From: Micromonospora lupini
GTDB taxonomy: Bacteria; Actinomycetota; Actinomycetes; Mycobacteriales; Micromonosporaceae
Direction: 5' to 3'
Assembly: GCF_026342015.1 (NCBI RefSeq)
Contig: NZ_JAPENL010000001.1
Coordinates: 1,488,001-1,552,000, forward strand
Length of the DNA stretch: 64,000 nt
Part shown: piece by piece, positions 1-8,434 of the stretch
Numbering within the stretch: the first letter of the stretch is position 1
Layout of the letters: every line of letters starts with the position of its first letter
Made by a program: the position numbers and the translations under genes
Notes under the pieces: model-generated
Seen by the model: the letters and a program-made list of their open reading frames with translations, nothing else
Databases searched by the model: none
Told to the model about the DNA's origin: nothing

Positions 1-680
1 CCGGGCAGTACGGTCACCGTGACCTCCGGCAGGGTTTCCGTCAGCCAGGCCCGGTAGCGGGCCGGCGGCTCGGCCGAGGTCACCCAGCGGTAGGGGATCG
101 CCCGCTCGCCGATGGACCGCAGGTCCCGACGTCGCGCGGCGGCGATCTCCTCGTCGGATCCGTGCAGGATCTCGTCCCAGTAGCCGAGCAGCAGGTCCGG
201 TCGGGGATCGGTCGCCGTCGTCACGACCTCGCGCGCCTCGGCCGGCAGCGACTCGATGCCCATCCCCGCCAGCATGCGATCCCACACCTCCCGCCACTGC
301 GGGCCGCGCAGCGTCGGCTCGGCCAGACGTACCGCCGCACCGAACGGGCCGGGCAGCAGGATCTGGTCCAGATTCACCACTCCGCGCACCGGATAGCGTG
401 CCGCGTACGCCGTGGCGACCACCGCGCCCACCGAGTGCCCCACCACGACCGGATCGGCGAGACCCGCAGCGGTCACCTGGCCGTGCACGACCGCGGCGAC
501 CTCCGCCATCCGGTAGGAGTCCCGCCGGGGTGAGTCGCCGTGACCAGGGAGGTCGACGGCGAGGACCCGCCGGGTCGGTTCGATCACCGCGAGTTCGCTG
601 CGGACCGGATCCCACTGCCGCCGGTCGAAGGTGAGGCCATGCAGCAGCACCAGCGGCGGACGGTCGCCGTCCTCATTCAT
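1..680 (-). CDS. alpha/beta hydrolase, C-terminus cut by window edge
   Basis: Reading leftward from ATG at 680, the frame is open to base 1, giving about 226 residues of an alpha/beta-fold hydrolase. It shows an early HG oxyanion motif (LLHGL, about residue 14), the DLPGHGDS strand near residue 43 and the nucleophile elbow GHSVGA with Ser83. The catalytic Asp would follow the last strand, and the His lies outside the window. The start overlaps the 3' end of the upstream TetR gene by 8 bases, so the two are probably co-transcribed and the hydrolase may be under that regulator. Substrate unknown; small esters or lactones are typical. Confidence 0.85.
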   Translation of the reverse strand, partial: MNEDGDRPPLVLLHGLTFDRRQWDPVRSELAVIEPTRRVLAVDLPGHGDSPRRDSYRMAEVAAVVHGQVTAAGLADPVVVGHSVGAVVATAYAARYPVRGVVNLDQILLPGPFGAAVRLAEPTLRGPQWREVWDRMLAGMGIESLPAEAREVVTTATDPRPDLLLGYWDEILHGSDEEIAAARRRDLRSIGERAIPYRWVTSAEPPARYRAWLTETLPEVTVTVLP

Positions 681-1296
681 TGACGTGCCTTCCCCGATTT
701 GTCGGTGCCGCCCGCAGGCGTTCGATGGTGAGGTCGAGAGCCGCTTCGAGGTGGTCGATCTTGCCGGTGGAGAGCAGCAGCAGCACGCCACCCTGGATGC
801 CGGCCAGCAGCGCCGCCGCGGCGCGGTCGGCGTCCACCTCCCCGGCGATGTCGCCTGTCGACTGCATGTGCCGAATGCCCACGGCGATAGCCTCCTGCCA
901 CCGCCACATGAGCCCCGTCACGATGGCCTGCGCGCCCGGAGCGCGTCGGCCGGTCTGGCCGAGCAGACCGTTGAGCGGGCACTTCACGCCCTGCGCGAGG
1001 TAGCGCTCGATGAGCCGGTCGCGCCACGCCTGCCAGGCCGACCAGGACGTCAGGTTGCTGAGCATCGGCTCCTGGTCGACGAGCACCTGGTCGGCCTCGT
1101 GCTGGGCCACCGCGAGCAGCAGCTCCTCCTTGCCGTCCGGGAAGTAGTGGAAGAGCTGGCCCTTGCTGGTGCCCGTGTGGGCCATCACGTCCTCGAGGCG
1201 TACCTCGTCGACGCCGCGCTCGCGGATCTCGGCCGCCGCGCCGGCGACGATCCGCGCCCGGGTCGCCTCGCCCTTGCGGGTCAACGCGCGTGTCAT
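673..1296 (-). CDS. TetR/AcrR family transcriptional repressor
   Basis: A 207-residue protein with a TetR N-terminal helix-turn-helix (about residues 8-55: TRARIVAGAAAEIRERG, then the recognition helix in HTGTSKGQLFHYF) and a helical ligand-binding C-terminal part resembling the LmrA/YxaF subgroup. The start is ATG at 1296. No Shine-Dalgarno (SD) is present, but a TAGGGT box on the minus strand (1308-1303) lies 6 bases upstream, so the mRNA is probably leaderless. The 20-bp palindrome at 1316-1335 lies just upstream, between this gene and the divergent aldo-keto reductase. Autorepression together with control of the reductase is the usual arrangement. It is followed by an overlapping alpha/beta hydrolase. 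Ligand unknown. Confidence 0.92.
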   Translation of the reverse strand: MTRALTRKGEATRARIVAGAAAEIRERGVDEVRLEDVMAHTGTSKGQLFHYFPDGKEELLLAVAQHEADQVLVDQEPMLSNLTSWSAWQAWRDRLIERYLAQGVKCPLNGLLGQTGRRAPGAQAIVTGLMWRWQEAIAVGIRHMQSTGDIAGEVDADRAAAALLAGIQGGVLLLLSTGKIDHLEAALDLTIERLRAAPTNRGRHVNE

Positions 1297-1315
1297 GGCC
1301 CCACCCTAGCCCAGT

Positions 1316-1335
1316 TCTGGACTTGCAGGTCCAGA
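1316..1335. promoter_or_regulatory. TetR-type palindromic operator
   Basis: Perfect inverted repeat TCTGGAC-6 bases-GTCCAGA in the divergent intergenic region. It sits just upstream of the TAGGGT -10 box of the TetR gene (1308-1303) and 68 bases upstream of the reductase start. Arm length and placement are typical of TetR-family sites. Assignment to the adjacent regulator is inference. Confidence 0.75.
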
Positions 1336-1403
1336 TTTGCCGAGCAATGGTCGGGGACGCGCGGTCGGGTCCGCGCCCCCATCACGATCGAGAGGGCACC
1401 ACG

Positions 1404-2498
1404 ATGAACCACTACTACCTGCTCGGACGTTCGGGTCTGCGGGTGAGCCGGCTGGCGCTGGGCACCATGAACTTCGGCGTCGACGGTTTCCACGCCGCGT
1501 ACGGCAAGACCGAGGAGGAGTCGGAGCCGATCTTCCGCAGGTATCTGGAGGCGGGCGGGAACTTCATCGACACGGCGGACTTCTACACCGCCGGGGAGAG
1601 CGAGAAGATCCTCGGCCGCCTGATCGACAGGGCCGACGTTCGCGACCGGCTCGTGCTCACCAGCAAGTTCACCAACACCGTCGACCCGACCGACCCGAAC
1701 GCCAGCGGCAACGGCCGCAAGCACATCATGCGGGCAGTGGAGGCGTCGCTGCGCCGGCTCGGCACCGACTACCTCGACCTGTACCTGCTGCACACCTGGG
1801 ACCGGATCACCCCGATCGAGGAGGTCGTACACACCCTCGACGACCTGGTGCGCTCCGGCAAGATCCGGTACGCCGGGCTCTCCGACGTGCCGGCCTGGTA
1901 CGCGGCCCGCGCGCAGAGCTACGCCGAGGCGCACGGCCTGGCTCCGATGATCAACCTGCAGCTCCCCTATTCCCTGGTCGGCCGGGGGATCGAGGCGGAG
2001 TACGTGGCGATGGCACAGACCGTGGGGATGGGGCTCACCGCGTGGAGCCCGATCGGCGGCGGCCTGCTCAGCGGCAAGTACCGGCGCACCGGCGACGGCC
2101 TGAGCGGTACCGGCCGGTTGACCACCCCCAACGCCGCGGGTCGGGAGATCAGCTCCGACGACTGGAAGGTCATCGAGGCGCTGGAGAGCGTGGCGGCCGA
2201 CCTGGGACGCAGCATGGCGCAGGTGGCGATCAACTGGGTGGTCACCCAGCCCGCCGTCGGCTCGGTGATCATCGGGGCGAGCAGCGCCGAGCAGGTCGGC
2301 AGCAACTTCGAGGCACTCGACTTCGAGATCCCGGCCGACGCCCGCCGTCGGCTCGACGAGGCAAGCGCCCCGAACCTCGGACTGCCGTACGGCATGTTCA
2401 CCCCGCAGTACCAGTCCTGGGTGGTGAGCCCCGGCCTCGGCATCGGCGACAAGCCCGCCGGTTACGCCCCGCCGGTGTTCAACGCGGCGGCGCGGTAG
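1404..2498 (+). CDS. aldo/keto reductase
   Basis: A 364-residue NAD(P)H-dependent (alpha/beta)8-barrel reductase. The start at 1404 (MNHYYLLGRSGLRVSRLALG) gives the canonical family N-terminus. The catalytic tetrad is visible: Asp in FIDTADFY, Tyr in the same strand, Lys in VLTSKF and His in YLLHTWD. The C-terminal cofactor loop appears as VIIGASSAEQV. It reduces carbonyl compounds of unknown identity in the cytoplasm. It is divergent from the TetR gene and shares the operator at 1316-1335, so induction by the TetR ligand is likely. A GU-tolerant hairpin follows at 2513-2552. Confidence 0.93.
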   Translation: MNHYYLLGRSGLRVSRLALGTMNFGVDGFHAAYGKTEEESEPIFRRYLEAGGNFIDTADFYTAGESEKILGRLIDRADVRDRLVLTSKFTNTVDPTDPNASGNGRKHIMRAVEASLRRLGTDYLDLYLLHTWDRITPIEEVVHTLDDLVRSGKIRYAGLSDVPAWYAARAQSYAEAHGLAPMINLQLPYSLVGRGIEAEYVAMAQTVGMGLTAWSPIGGGLLSGKYRRTGDGLSGTGRLTTPNAAGREISSDDWKVIEALESVAADLGRSMAQVAINWVVTQPAVGSVIIGASSAEQVGSNFEALDFEIPADARRRLDEASAPNLGLPYGMFTPQYQSWVVSPGLGIGDKPAGYAPPVFNAAAR

Positions 2499-2512
2499 TC
2501 GCGGCCCGCAGC

Positions 2513-2552
2513 GGTGCGCCGCGGAGGCATGTCGACTGCTCCGCGGTGCGCC
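2513..2552. terminator. hairpin between convergent genes
   Basis: Two 14-base arms (2513-2526 and 2539-2552) pair fully if two G-U wobbles are allowed, around a 12-base loop. The hairpin lies between the convergent reductase and hydrolase genes. There is no U-tract, as is common in high-G+C actinobacteria. Confidence 0.5.
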
Positions 2553-2571
2553 GCCGGGTCGGCGGTCGCGC

Positions 2572-3558
2572 TCAGCCGCCGACGGTGACGGTCTCGACGA
2601 GCCCGGACGTCGGCGCCGGACCACCCTCGTAGAGGTCGACGTAGAGCCGGAGCAGCTCGGCGGCGTCGGCGCCGAGCGCGGTGAGGTCGAGGGTGTTGTG
2701 GCGGACGCCCCACGACTCCGGCAACGCGCAGACCCGCAGTGTGACGCCGTTCGCCCGCGCGATCCGGCGCGGCACGGTCACCGCCGCGCCGGGGTCCACC
2801 ACCGCGTCGAGCGGGCTGATCGCCACGGCCGCGCTCAGCAGGCCGGTCCGTCGTGGCGGACGCGGCAGCGTCCGTGCGATCGTCAGGTACTGCGTGACGG
2901 CGGAGAACGAGTATCCCCGCGAGGTGACGCGATCACGCAGGAGACGACGCCCGTACAGCGTGATGAGTGGTCGGACCGCGAAGGCCGGCGCCTGCCGGGG
3001 ATCCGGGCCGAAGAACGGCGACAGCACCAGCAGCCGCCGCACGACGTCGCCACGGACCTGGGCCAGCCAGGCGGCAAGCACCGCGCCGCCGGAGATGCCC
3101 ACGACACCCACCTCGTGCCCCAGGCCCGCCGCGACCGTCACGGCCTGCGCGGCGTACGTCGTCAGCTCGGCGGCCTCGACCCGGTGGTGGGCCCGCGTGT
3201 CGACGGTGCCGTGGTGCGGCGCCCGCGGTATCCACACGTTGTAGCCCCGGGCGAAGAACACCTCGGCCAACTCGTCGTACTGCTCCGGCGCGAGGGTGTA
3301 TCCGTGCAGCAGCAGCACTGCCCTGTCGGTACGCGAGCCGTGGCTCAGCAGGCGGCTGCGCGACTCCGGCCGGATGTCCGGGTCCGCGGTCTCCGCCGCC
3401 CGGATGGTCTCGGCGACGCGTGTGGCGGCGTCGAAGTCCAGCGGGTCGGCCGGCACGAGCCGCAGCTCACGGCGGCGCAGCGGCCAGAGGTAGAGCCCGG
3501 CGACGGCCGCCACGACAAGCGCCGATCCGCCGACGACGAGGGCGATGATCTCCGGCAT
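2572..3558 (-). CDS. membrane-anchored alpha/beta hydrolase
   Basis: About 328 residues. Residues 5-25 form one hydrophobic segment followed by RRR, consistent with an N-in signal anchor. The hydrolase core follows: VLLLHGYT oxyanion strand, GISGGA nucleophile elbow (Ser about residue 155), SPLDAVVDP acid region and a His in VRHNTLD near the C-terminus. ATG at 3558 is preferred; GTG at 3564 is an in-frame alternative. It resembles serine aminopeptidase/carboxylesterase-like proteins. Monocistronic between two convergent or terminal signals. Substrate unknown. Confidence 0.85.
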   Translation of the reverse strand: MPEIIALVVGGSALVVAAVAGLYLWPLRRRELRLVPADPLDFDAATRVAETIRAAETADPDIRPESRSRLLSHGSRTDRAVLLLHGYTLAPEQYDELAEVFFARGYNVWIPRAPHHGTVDTRAHHRVEAAELTTYAAQAVTVAAGLGHEVGVVGISGGAVLAAWLAQVRGDVVRRLLVLSPFFGPDPRQAPAFAVRPLITLYGRRLLRDRVTSRGYSFSAVTQYLTIARTLPRPPRRTGLLSAAVAISPLDAVVDPGAAVTVPRRIARANGVTLRVCALPESWGVRHNTLDLTALGADAAELLRLYVDLYEGGPAPTSGLVETVTVGG

Positions 3559-3637
3559 GGGCACAGATCCTGGCAGGAGGCGGCGTTGCCGCCGGTGCGG
3601 GGTGCGCCCCGGGTGACGCGGGGCGCACCCCGAGTGG

Positions 3638-4534
3638 CTACGCCGTCTCGGCCGGCGGCTCGAACAGCACGCGCGAGCGGAGCTGCCGGAACCCGGTGCG
3701 TTCCAGCTCGGCGAGCACCGCGACGCGGTGGGCGTCCACGTCGGCGATCACCTCCCGGGCGCCTCCGGCGGCGAGCACCCGGACCGCCTCGGCCAGCAGC
3801 TCACCGCGCGCCGCGTCGTCGAGCAGGCCGAGGTACGCCAGAAGTGGGTAGCAGGCGTCACCGGCGGTGCCGACCAGGCCCACCGGTTGCCCGGCCCGCA
3901 CCCCGACGCGCCACTTGTCGGTCGACTCCCCCAGCCAGGCGAGCGGATCGCTGGCCAGGTCGACGCCGGCGACGGCACGCGCGATCTCCATGCCGGTCAG
4001 CACGTCCGGCTCCGCGACCCGGGCGACCAGGGCGTTGATCTCGGCCGCGTCCACTGGTGGACGGAAGCTGTACCGCCCGGAGGTCGTCGGCAGCGGCGTG
4101 CCCGTCCACGAGCACCTCAGCCGCTCACCGTGTTCGACAAGCCCGGCGAGCCGCGCCGCCTCCATCGGCGCGGTGACGACGGCCAGCACCTCGGGTCGGC
4201 GTCGCCAGTGCGCGGGCAGGGCGGCGTAGTACCGACGGGGACCGCCCAGCGCCTCGTGGGCGGCGTGCAGCAGCGCGGCGCCCACCTCCGGCTCGGCGGC
4301 CAGGTCGAACCGTTCCAGCCAGGGGGCGCCCACCGCCCCGGGCGGGAGCAGCCACGCCGCCCGGCCGACCACCCGGCCGCCGCGCAGGGCGACCCAGGTT
4401 CTCTCGGGCCGATAGCCGCCGCCGGTGATGCCGTCGGCGTACGCGATCTGCCGCAGCTGGGGCAGCGGATCGATCATGGAGTCGAACAGGTTTTCCTCGC
4501 CCGCGACGAGCGGGCGGATGACCAGAGTGGTCAT
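3638..4534 (-). CDS. GNAT-family N-acetyltransferase
   Basis: 298 residues from ATG at 4534, preceded by a strong SD (GGAGGT, 8 bases away). A long GNAT-like protein: N-terminal part MTTLVIRPLVAGEENLF, central strand VALRGGRVVGRAAW, and C-terminal acetyl-CoA-binding-like half with RVGVRAGQPVGLVG and LERTGFRQLRSR. The length suggests two GNAT folds in tandem. It lies 31 bases downstream of a 16-codon ORF with its own excellent SD (4566-4616) and a recognisable promoter (4654-4682), so expression may depend on translation of the leader. Acceptor substrate unknown. Confidence 0.85.
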   Translation of the reverse strand: MTTLVIRPLVAGEENLFDSMIDPLPQLRQIAYADGITGGGYRPERTWVALRGGRVVGRAAWLLPPGAVGAPWLERFDLAAEPEVGAALLHAAHEALGGPRRYYAALPAHWRRRPEVLAVVTAPMEAARLAGLVEHGERLRCSWTGTPLPTTSGRYSFRPPVDAAEINALVARVAEPDVLTGMEIARAVAGVDLASDPLAWLGESTDKWRVGVRAGQPVGLVGTAGDACYPLLAYLGLLDDAARGELLAEAVRVLAAGGAREVIADVDAHRVAVLAELERTGFRQLRSRVLFEPPAETA

Positions 4535-4565
4535 TGGTGGACCTCCGGAAAGCGAGCGCCCCGGG

Positions 4566-4616
4566 TCAGATCCGCGTGGACGCCTGTGCGCGGAGGGGGC
4601 GCAGAACATCGGACAT
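4566..4616 (-). CDS. 16-residue leader peptide ORF upstream of GNAT gene
   Basis: A 16-codon ORF (MSDVLRPLRAQASTRI) begins 8 bases after a near-perfect SD (AGGAGG) and lies entirely in the 5' leader of the acetyltransferase transcript, between the proposed promoter at 4654-4682 and the GNAT start at 4534. It contains three Arg codons. Strong SD plus tiny ORF plus proximity to a putative resistance-type enzyme resemble attenuation or ribosome-stalling leaders. No clear terminator/antiterminator pair was identified by eye. Function is inference. Confidence 0.45.
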   Translation of the reverse strand: MSDVLRPLRAQASTRI

Positions 4617-4653
4617 TGTTCTGACCTCCTCTCGGCTCGACGGCGTGCCCGCC

Positions 4654-4682
4654 AACATACGCGAAACGCCAGCACCCCACAA
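4654..4682 (-). promoter_or_regulatory. sigma70-type promoter for leader ORF and GNAT
   Basis: On the minus strand TTGTGG (4682-4677) and TATGTT (4659-4654) are separated by 17 bases, about 38 bases upstream of the leader ORF start. The -35 box abuts the end of the LtrA gene. Confidence 0.55.
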
Positions 4683-4690
4683 TGCCCGGC

Positions 4691-5890
4691 TCACAACGTC
4701 GGGTTGGTCTCCGAGCCGCGTCTGTGGACCTGCCCGTCGGCGACGGCGATGCCGGCGAGGATCAACGCGGCCACGGCGGTCACGGCGACCGGTGGGAGGA
4801 AGACGCTGGGCAGCGCGGCCACCGCCAGCACCAGCGCGCCGACGAACAACATCTGGCAGCGCGGAGCGGACCGGTACCTGCGCTCCAAATAGCTCCGGCC
4901 GATCAGGAACAGCACCGGGCCGCCGAAGATGATGGCCACCAGAGCCCAGTCGATGGGCGGGTGGGGATCCTCGATGACCTGCCCGAAGCCGACGGCGGTG
5001 CAGATGATGCCACCGACGATCAACAGCAGGCTGTAACTCGCCCACCGGGACAGCTCCAGGCCCTCGCCGGTGGCGCTGCCGGTGGGCTGCCGGCCCGGTC
5101 CGACGTGGTAGAAGTAGATCCGCCAGAAGGCCACCACCGACACGAACGCCGCGACCAGCGTGATGGTCCGTCCGGTCGAGAAGCCGGGAAAGCTGACTGC
5201 GGCGCCGGCTTCGAGCACCACCTCGGCCAGCGCGATCATGAAGAACTGGTTGAACCGCTCGGCGAGGTGCACCTGAGAGACCTCGGCCATGCTGGCGAGC
5301 GGTCGTCGGCCGCGCCGGGGCACGGGCCAGGTGGTCGCGGCCCCGATCAGCTCGACGGCCACCGCGAGGGTCCAGAAGACGCCCCGGCCGAGGCCTCCGT
5401 CGATGCCGCCACTGATCCAGAGCGCGCCGGACACCGTGTGCCAGGTGAGCACCCGGACCGCGAACGACTGGCTCGGATGGCCCCGCAGCGCGAACGTCAG
5501 GTAGAGCGGTCTGCCGATCTGGATGAGGACGTAGGTGCAGGCGAAGATCACGCCGCGCTGGCCGAACGCCTGCGGCAGGGAGACCGCAAGCACCAGTGTG
5601 CCGAACATCGTCGCCAGCAGGACGACCTGCAGATCGGTGCGCCGGGGGTCGTAGGTGCTCGCCAACTGGGCGTTGAGGGCCCAGATCATCCACACCGCAG
5701 TGAAGAACAGCAGCGTCTGGCCCGCTTCGGACAGCAGTGTGTGCCGGACGATGGTCAGGTCGTCGGCGACCCGCCCGGCGAGACGGGCGAGCGCGAAGAC
5801 GTACACGATGTCGAAGAGCAGCTCCAGGACGGTCGCCGAGCGCGGGCTCCTGCTGTCGGCCAGCCCGCGCATCCAGGTGCGCGTCAGCAT
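4691..5890 (-). CDS. ltrA: low temperature requirement protein A (LtrA)
   Basis: A 399-residue polytopic membrane protein with the LtrA-family signature near the N-terminus (ATVLELLFDIVYVFALARLA, about residues 19-38), followed by about ten further hydrophobic segments. The family is widespread in actinobacteria and is named from Listeria cold-growth mutants; its biochemical activity is not established. ATG at 5890 follows GAGGGGG at a suitable distance. It is flanked by an unrelated unknown membrane gene upstream and the GNAT leader promoter downstream. Confidence 0.9.
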   Translation of the reverse strand: MLTRTWMRGLADSRSPRSATVLELLFDIVYVFALARLAGRVADDLTIVRHTLLSEAGQTLLFFTAVWMIWALNAQLASTYDPRRTDLQVVLLATMFGTLVLAVSLPQAFGQRGVIFACTYVLIQIGRPLYLTFALRGHPSQSFAVRVLTWHTVSGALWISGGIDGGLGRGVFWTLAVAVELIGAATTWPVPRRGRRPLASMAEVSQVHLAERFNQFFMIALAEVVLEAGAAVSFPGFSTGRTITLVAAFVSVVAFWRIYFYHVGPGRQPTGSATGEGLELSRWASYSLLLIVGGIICTAVGFGQVIEDPHPPIDWALVAIIFGGPVLFLIGRSYLERRYRSAPRCQMLFVGALVLAVAALPSVFLPPVAVTAVAALILAGIAVADGQVHRRGSETNPTL

Positions 5891-5969
5891 GGCCGCACCC
5901 CCTCGCCGACCGGTCCCGCCTCGTACCCGTTGAGGGGACTTTATCCCGGTCTGTCGGTACGCCCGGCGG

Positions 5970-7397
5970 TTATGCCGGATCGCCCGGCGGACGGTCGCCG
6001 ATGCCGCCTCGCGCTCGACCGACCCCGCGCCGCCACCGCCTCGGACGCCTCGTCCGGGCCCGCCGCCGCGGTCGCACCCGCCGGTCCGTCCGCAGGCCCG
6101 CGCGGCCGAGCAGCCGGATCAGCAGCCAGCAGAACAGCGCCAACGCGCCGAACAGAGCGATGGTCACGATCCGCCAACGCATGCTGTCGACCTGCAACAT
6201 CTCCGGCAGGAGCGCCGCGACGCCGGCGACCGCGGTGACCGCGAACAGCCACTGCAGACGCTGCTGGAACAGCGCCGTCTGCAACCCGAAGAGCTGGCTC
6301 AGATTGCTGCGCAGCAGTTCGAGGCGCTGCCGGGCCGCCTGGAGGTGCCGGGGAACCCGCAGCCCGTCGATGAGGAACGTGGCAACCGCGATGCGCATCG
6401 GATCGCGGTACATGAGGTCCACGTTGCCGACCTCGGCCAACCCTCGGCTCAGTTGCAGTTGGACCCGCGCCAGTTGGGTGATGCGCGCGCCGAGCGAGTG
6501 ACCAGGCCCGACGAGTTCGTCGCGGTCGTTCGGGTCCACCCCCACCCACAATTGGCAGAAGAACCACTGGGCGTGGATCTGGCCGTACATGTCCTGGACC
6601 ATCCGTACGGCCGTCGGCGCACTCTCCACCCCGTCGTGCAGGACGGCCACGGTGGACCAGCCGGTGGTGCGGACCAGCAGGCCGGGCAGGCGCAGCGGCC
6701 CGTCGTCGGCCGCCGAGCCCGAGGTCACCGGCAGGGCGGAGAGCCGCAGCAGCGACTCGACGAGCGGGTCGTTCTCGTTCCGCTCGGGACCGCGCAGGAC
6801 GAAGAACTGACGCATGTTCTGGAACGGGTAACGGCGTTCCCGAGGCTCGAAGCCCTCCGACGCGCGCAGGATGGCGCGGACCGCCTGCACGTGGGCGGCC
6901 ACGGTCAGCCCGCCGTGCTCCCGGGGCTCGGCCTCGATCACGCTGAGGTGCCCGGCCAGGTTCGGCGGGAAGGTGTCCAGGTCGCGCAGGTGCCGGAAGT
7001 AGTCGAGGGTGTTCTCGCGCACGAGGTCGTCGTAGAACCGGCAGATCTCCTCGGTGCCGACCGCCGGCTCCGGCGCGGCGAACCGCAGATCCACCGAGAT
7101 CACGCCGAGCGCCGGGTAGATCACGATCCGGGTGCTTGTCGCCCAGGTCGTACGGCCGATCCGCACCGGCGACGTGCCGAGGGAGATCTGCAGCACCGGC
7201 GGATGGGTGGCCAGGTAGGAGATGTTGTACGCCCGGGTCTCCTCGTGCTGGACGACGTCGACCGAGGTGGCGCCGAGCCTGGCCAGCAGCGGGAGCGCCG
7301 GCTCGACGTCCTGCACCGTGCCGCCGAGGTCGAACTTGACAGGCACGTACACGTGATCGATATCGAGGGCCACGTATACATTCTGGGCGTACGGCAC
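5970..7397 (-). CDS. unknown protein with two C-terminal membrane helices
   Basis: 475 residues from GTG at 7397. The soluble N-terminal part (about 1-370) is not a family I recognise. A helical stretch rich in Leu/Gln (RQRLELLRSNLSQLFGLQ) leads into two transmembrane helices (about residues 385-435), and the last 45 residues are extremely Arg-rich. The layout, with a large cytoplasmic domain, a long helix and two terminal helices, recalls CorA-type channels, but no GMN loop is present. It begins 24 bases after the epimerase stop, so the pair is probably one transcript. The Arg-rich tail should be checked for frameshift. Confidence 0.7.
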   Translation of the reverse strand: MPYAQNVYVALDIDHVYVPVKFDLGGTVQDVEPALPLLARLGATSVDVVQHEETRAYNISYLATHPPVLQISLGTSPVRIGRTTWATSTRIVIYPALGVISVDLRFAAPEPAVGTEEICRFYDDLVRENTLDYFRHLRDLDTFPPNLAGHLSVIEAEPREHGGLTVAAHVQAVRAILRASEGFEPRERRYPFQNMRQFFVLRGPERNENDPLVESLLRLSALPVTSGSAADDGPLRLPGLLVRTTGWSTVAVLHDGVESAPTAVRMVQDMYGQIHAQWFFCQLWVGVDPNDRDELVGPGHSLGARITQLARVQLQLSRGLAEVGNVDLMYRDPMRIAVATFLIDGLRVPRHLQAARQRLELLRSNLSQLFGLQTALFQQRLQWLFAVTAVAGVAALLPEMLQVDSMRWRIVTIALFGALALFCWLLIRLLGRAGLRTDRRVRPRRRARTRRPRRWRRGVGRARGGIGDRPPGDPA

Positions 7398-7421
7398 AAC
7401 CGGGTTACCCGCCGAGGTGAC

Positions 7422-8315
7422 CTACCGGAGGTCGACGTGGTCGCGCCACGAGTGCCGGGGCTCGTAGCCCAGCACCCGCCGCGCCTTGTCGATGCTGAGC
7501 AGGGTCTCGTGCTCGCCGAGGTCCTTACGGATCTCGACACCCGGGTAGACCTCGGCCATCAGGCTGGCGCTCGACGAGGTCATGACGGTGTCGGCGTTGG
7601 CGATGATGAACACGTCCGCGCCGGGCCGGTCGTACGCGAGCGCCCGCTCGACCGCCTGGGCGCCGTCGCGGGCGTCGATGTAGCCCCACAGGTTCCACCG
7701 CCGGGAGTGCGGGTCGGCGTCGAAGGAGGGGAACGGCGCGTAGTCCTCGACGTCCATCACGTTGGAGAACCGCAGACCCACCATGACCAGCTCCGGGTCC
7801 CAGCGGCAGAAGTGCCGCGCCATCTCCTCCTCCAGGGCCTTGTTCAGCGAGTACGTCGACTCCGGTCGCGGCGCGTACTCCTCGTCGACGGGCGCGTACG
7901 GCGGCGGGGTGTCGAACGGCAGCCCGAGCACCGTCTCGCTGGACGCCCACACCACCCGCCGGATGCCGGCCGCCCGGGCGGCGGCGAAGACGTTGTACGT
8001 GGCGGCGGAGTTGTTCGCGAACGTGGCCGCGTTGGACATCAGCCCGGGCGCCGGAACCGCGGCCAGGTGCACGACGGCCTCGACGCCGCCGGCGTGCTCG
8101 TCGGCCCCTCCGGTGAACGCCTCCACCACCTGCCCGTAGTCGGTCAGGTCGACGAGCAGGAACTCGCCGTCGACGTCGCGGGGGTCGCGCCCGCCGACAC
8201 GGTCCACGGCCAGCACGTCGACGCCCACGCCGCGCAGGTGGGCGACCACGGCGCGGCCGAGTTTGCCGGTGGCGCCGGTGACGACGACGCGTCCGGGGAG
8301 TACGGAGTCGGTCAT
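7422..8315 (-). CDS. NAD-dependent epimerase/dehydratase
   Basis: 297 residues from ATG at 8315, which has GGAGAGGA 7 bases upstream; GTG at 8345 would add ten residues. An extended SDR protein with the Rossmann motif TGATGKLG near residue 15, VVHLAAVPAPG, and the catalytic YSLNK (Tyr-x-x-x-Lys) followed by KALEEEMAR. It probably acts on a nucleotide sugar or related hydroxy compound. Upstream of, and likely co-transcribed with, the unknown two-helix membrane protein. Confidence 0.9.
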   Translation of the reverse strand: MTDSVLPGRVVVTGATGKLGRAVVAHLRGVGVDVLAVDRVGGRDPRDVDGEFLLVDLTDYGQVVEAFTGGADEHAGGVEAVVHLAAVPAPGLMSNAATFANNSAATYNVFAAARAAGIRRVVWASSETVLGLPFDTPPPYAPVDEEYAPRPESTYSLNKALEEEMARHFCRWDPELVMVGLRFSNVMDVEDYAPFPSFDADPHSRRWNLWGYIDARDGAQAVERALAYDRPGADVFIIANADTVMTSSSASLMAEVYPGVEIRKDLGEHETLLSIDKARRVLGYEPRHSWRDHVDLR

Positions 8316-8421
8316 GGCCCCATCCTCTCCGGCCGGCCGGGACACCCCGCACGCGGGTGCGTCCGCGCCGCCACCAGCCGCATCGATCAGGAATCGAGAA
8401 GTACGGGCCGGGGGTCCTACC

Positions 8422-8427
8422 TAGCAT
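8422..8427 (+). promoter_or_regulatory. leaderless-type -10 box
   Basis: TAGCAT lies exactly 7 bases before ATG at 8435, the spacing of actinobacterial leaderless promoters. It overlaps the alternative upstream ATG at 8426, which argues for the 8435 start. Confidence 0.5.
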
Positions 8428-8434
8428 GGCCAGC

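Noticed and set aside
4691-5890. Possible ion channel annotation for the LtrA protein
   Set aside because: The LtrA signature at the N-terminus is clear and no channel selectivity motif is present.
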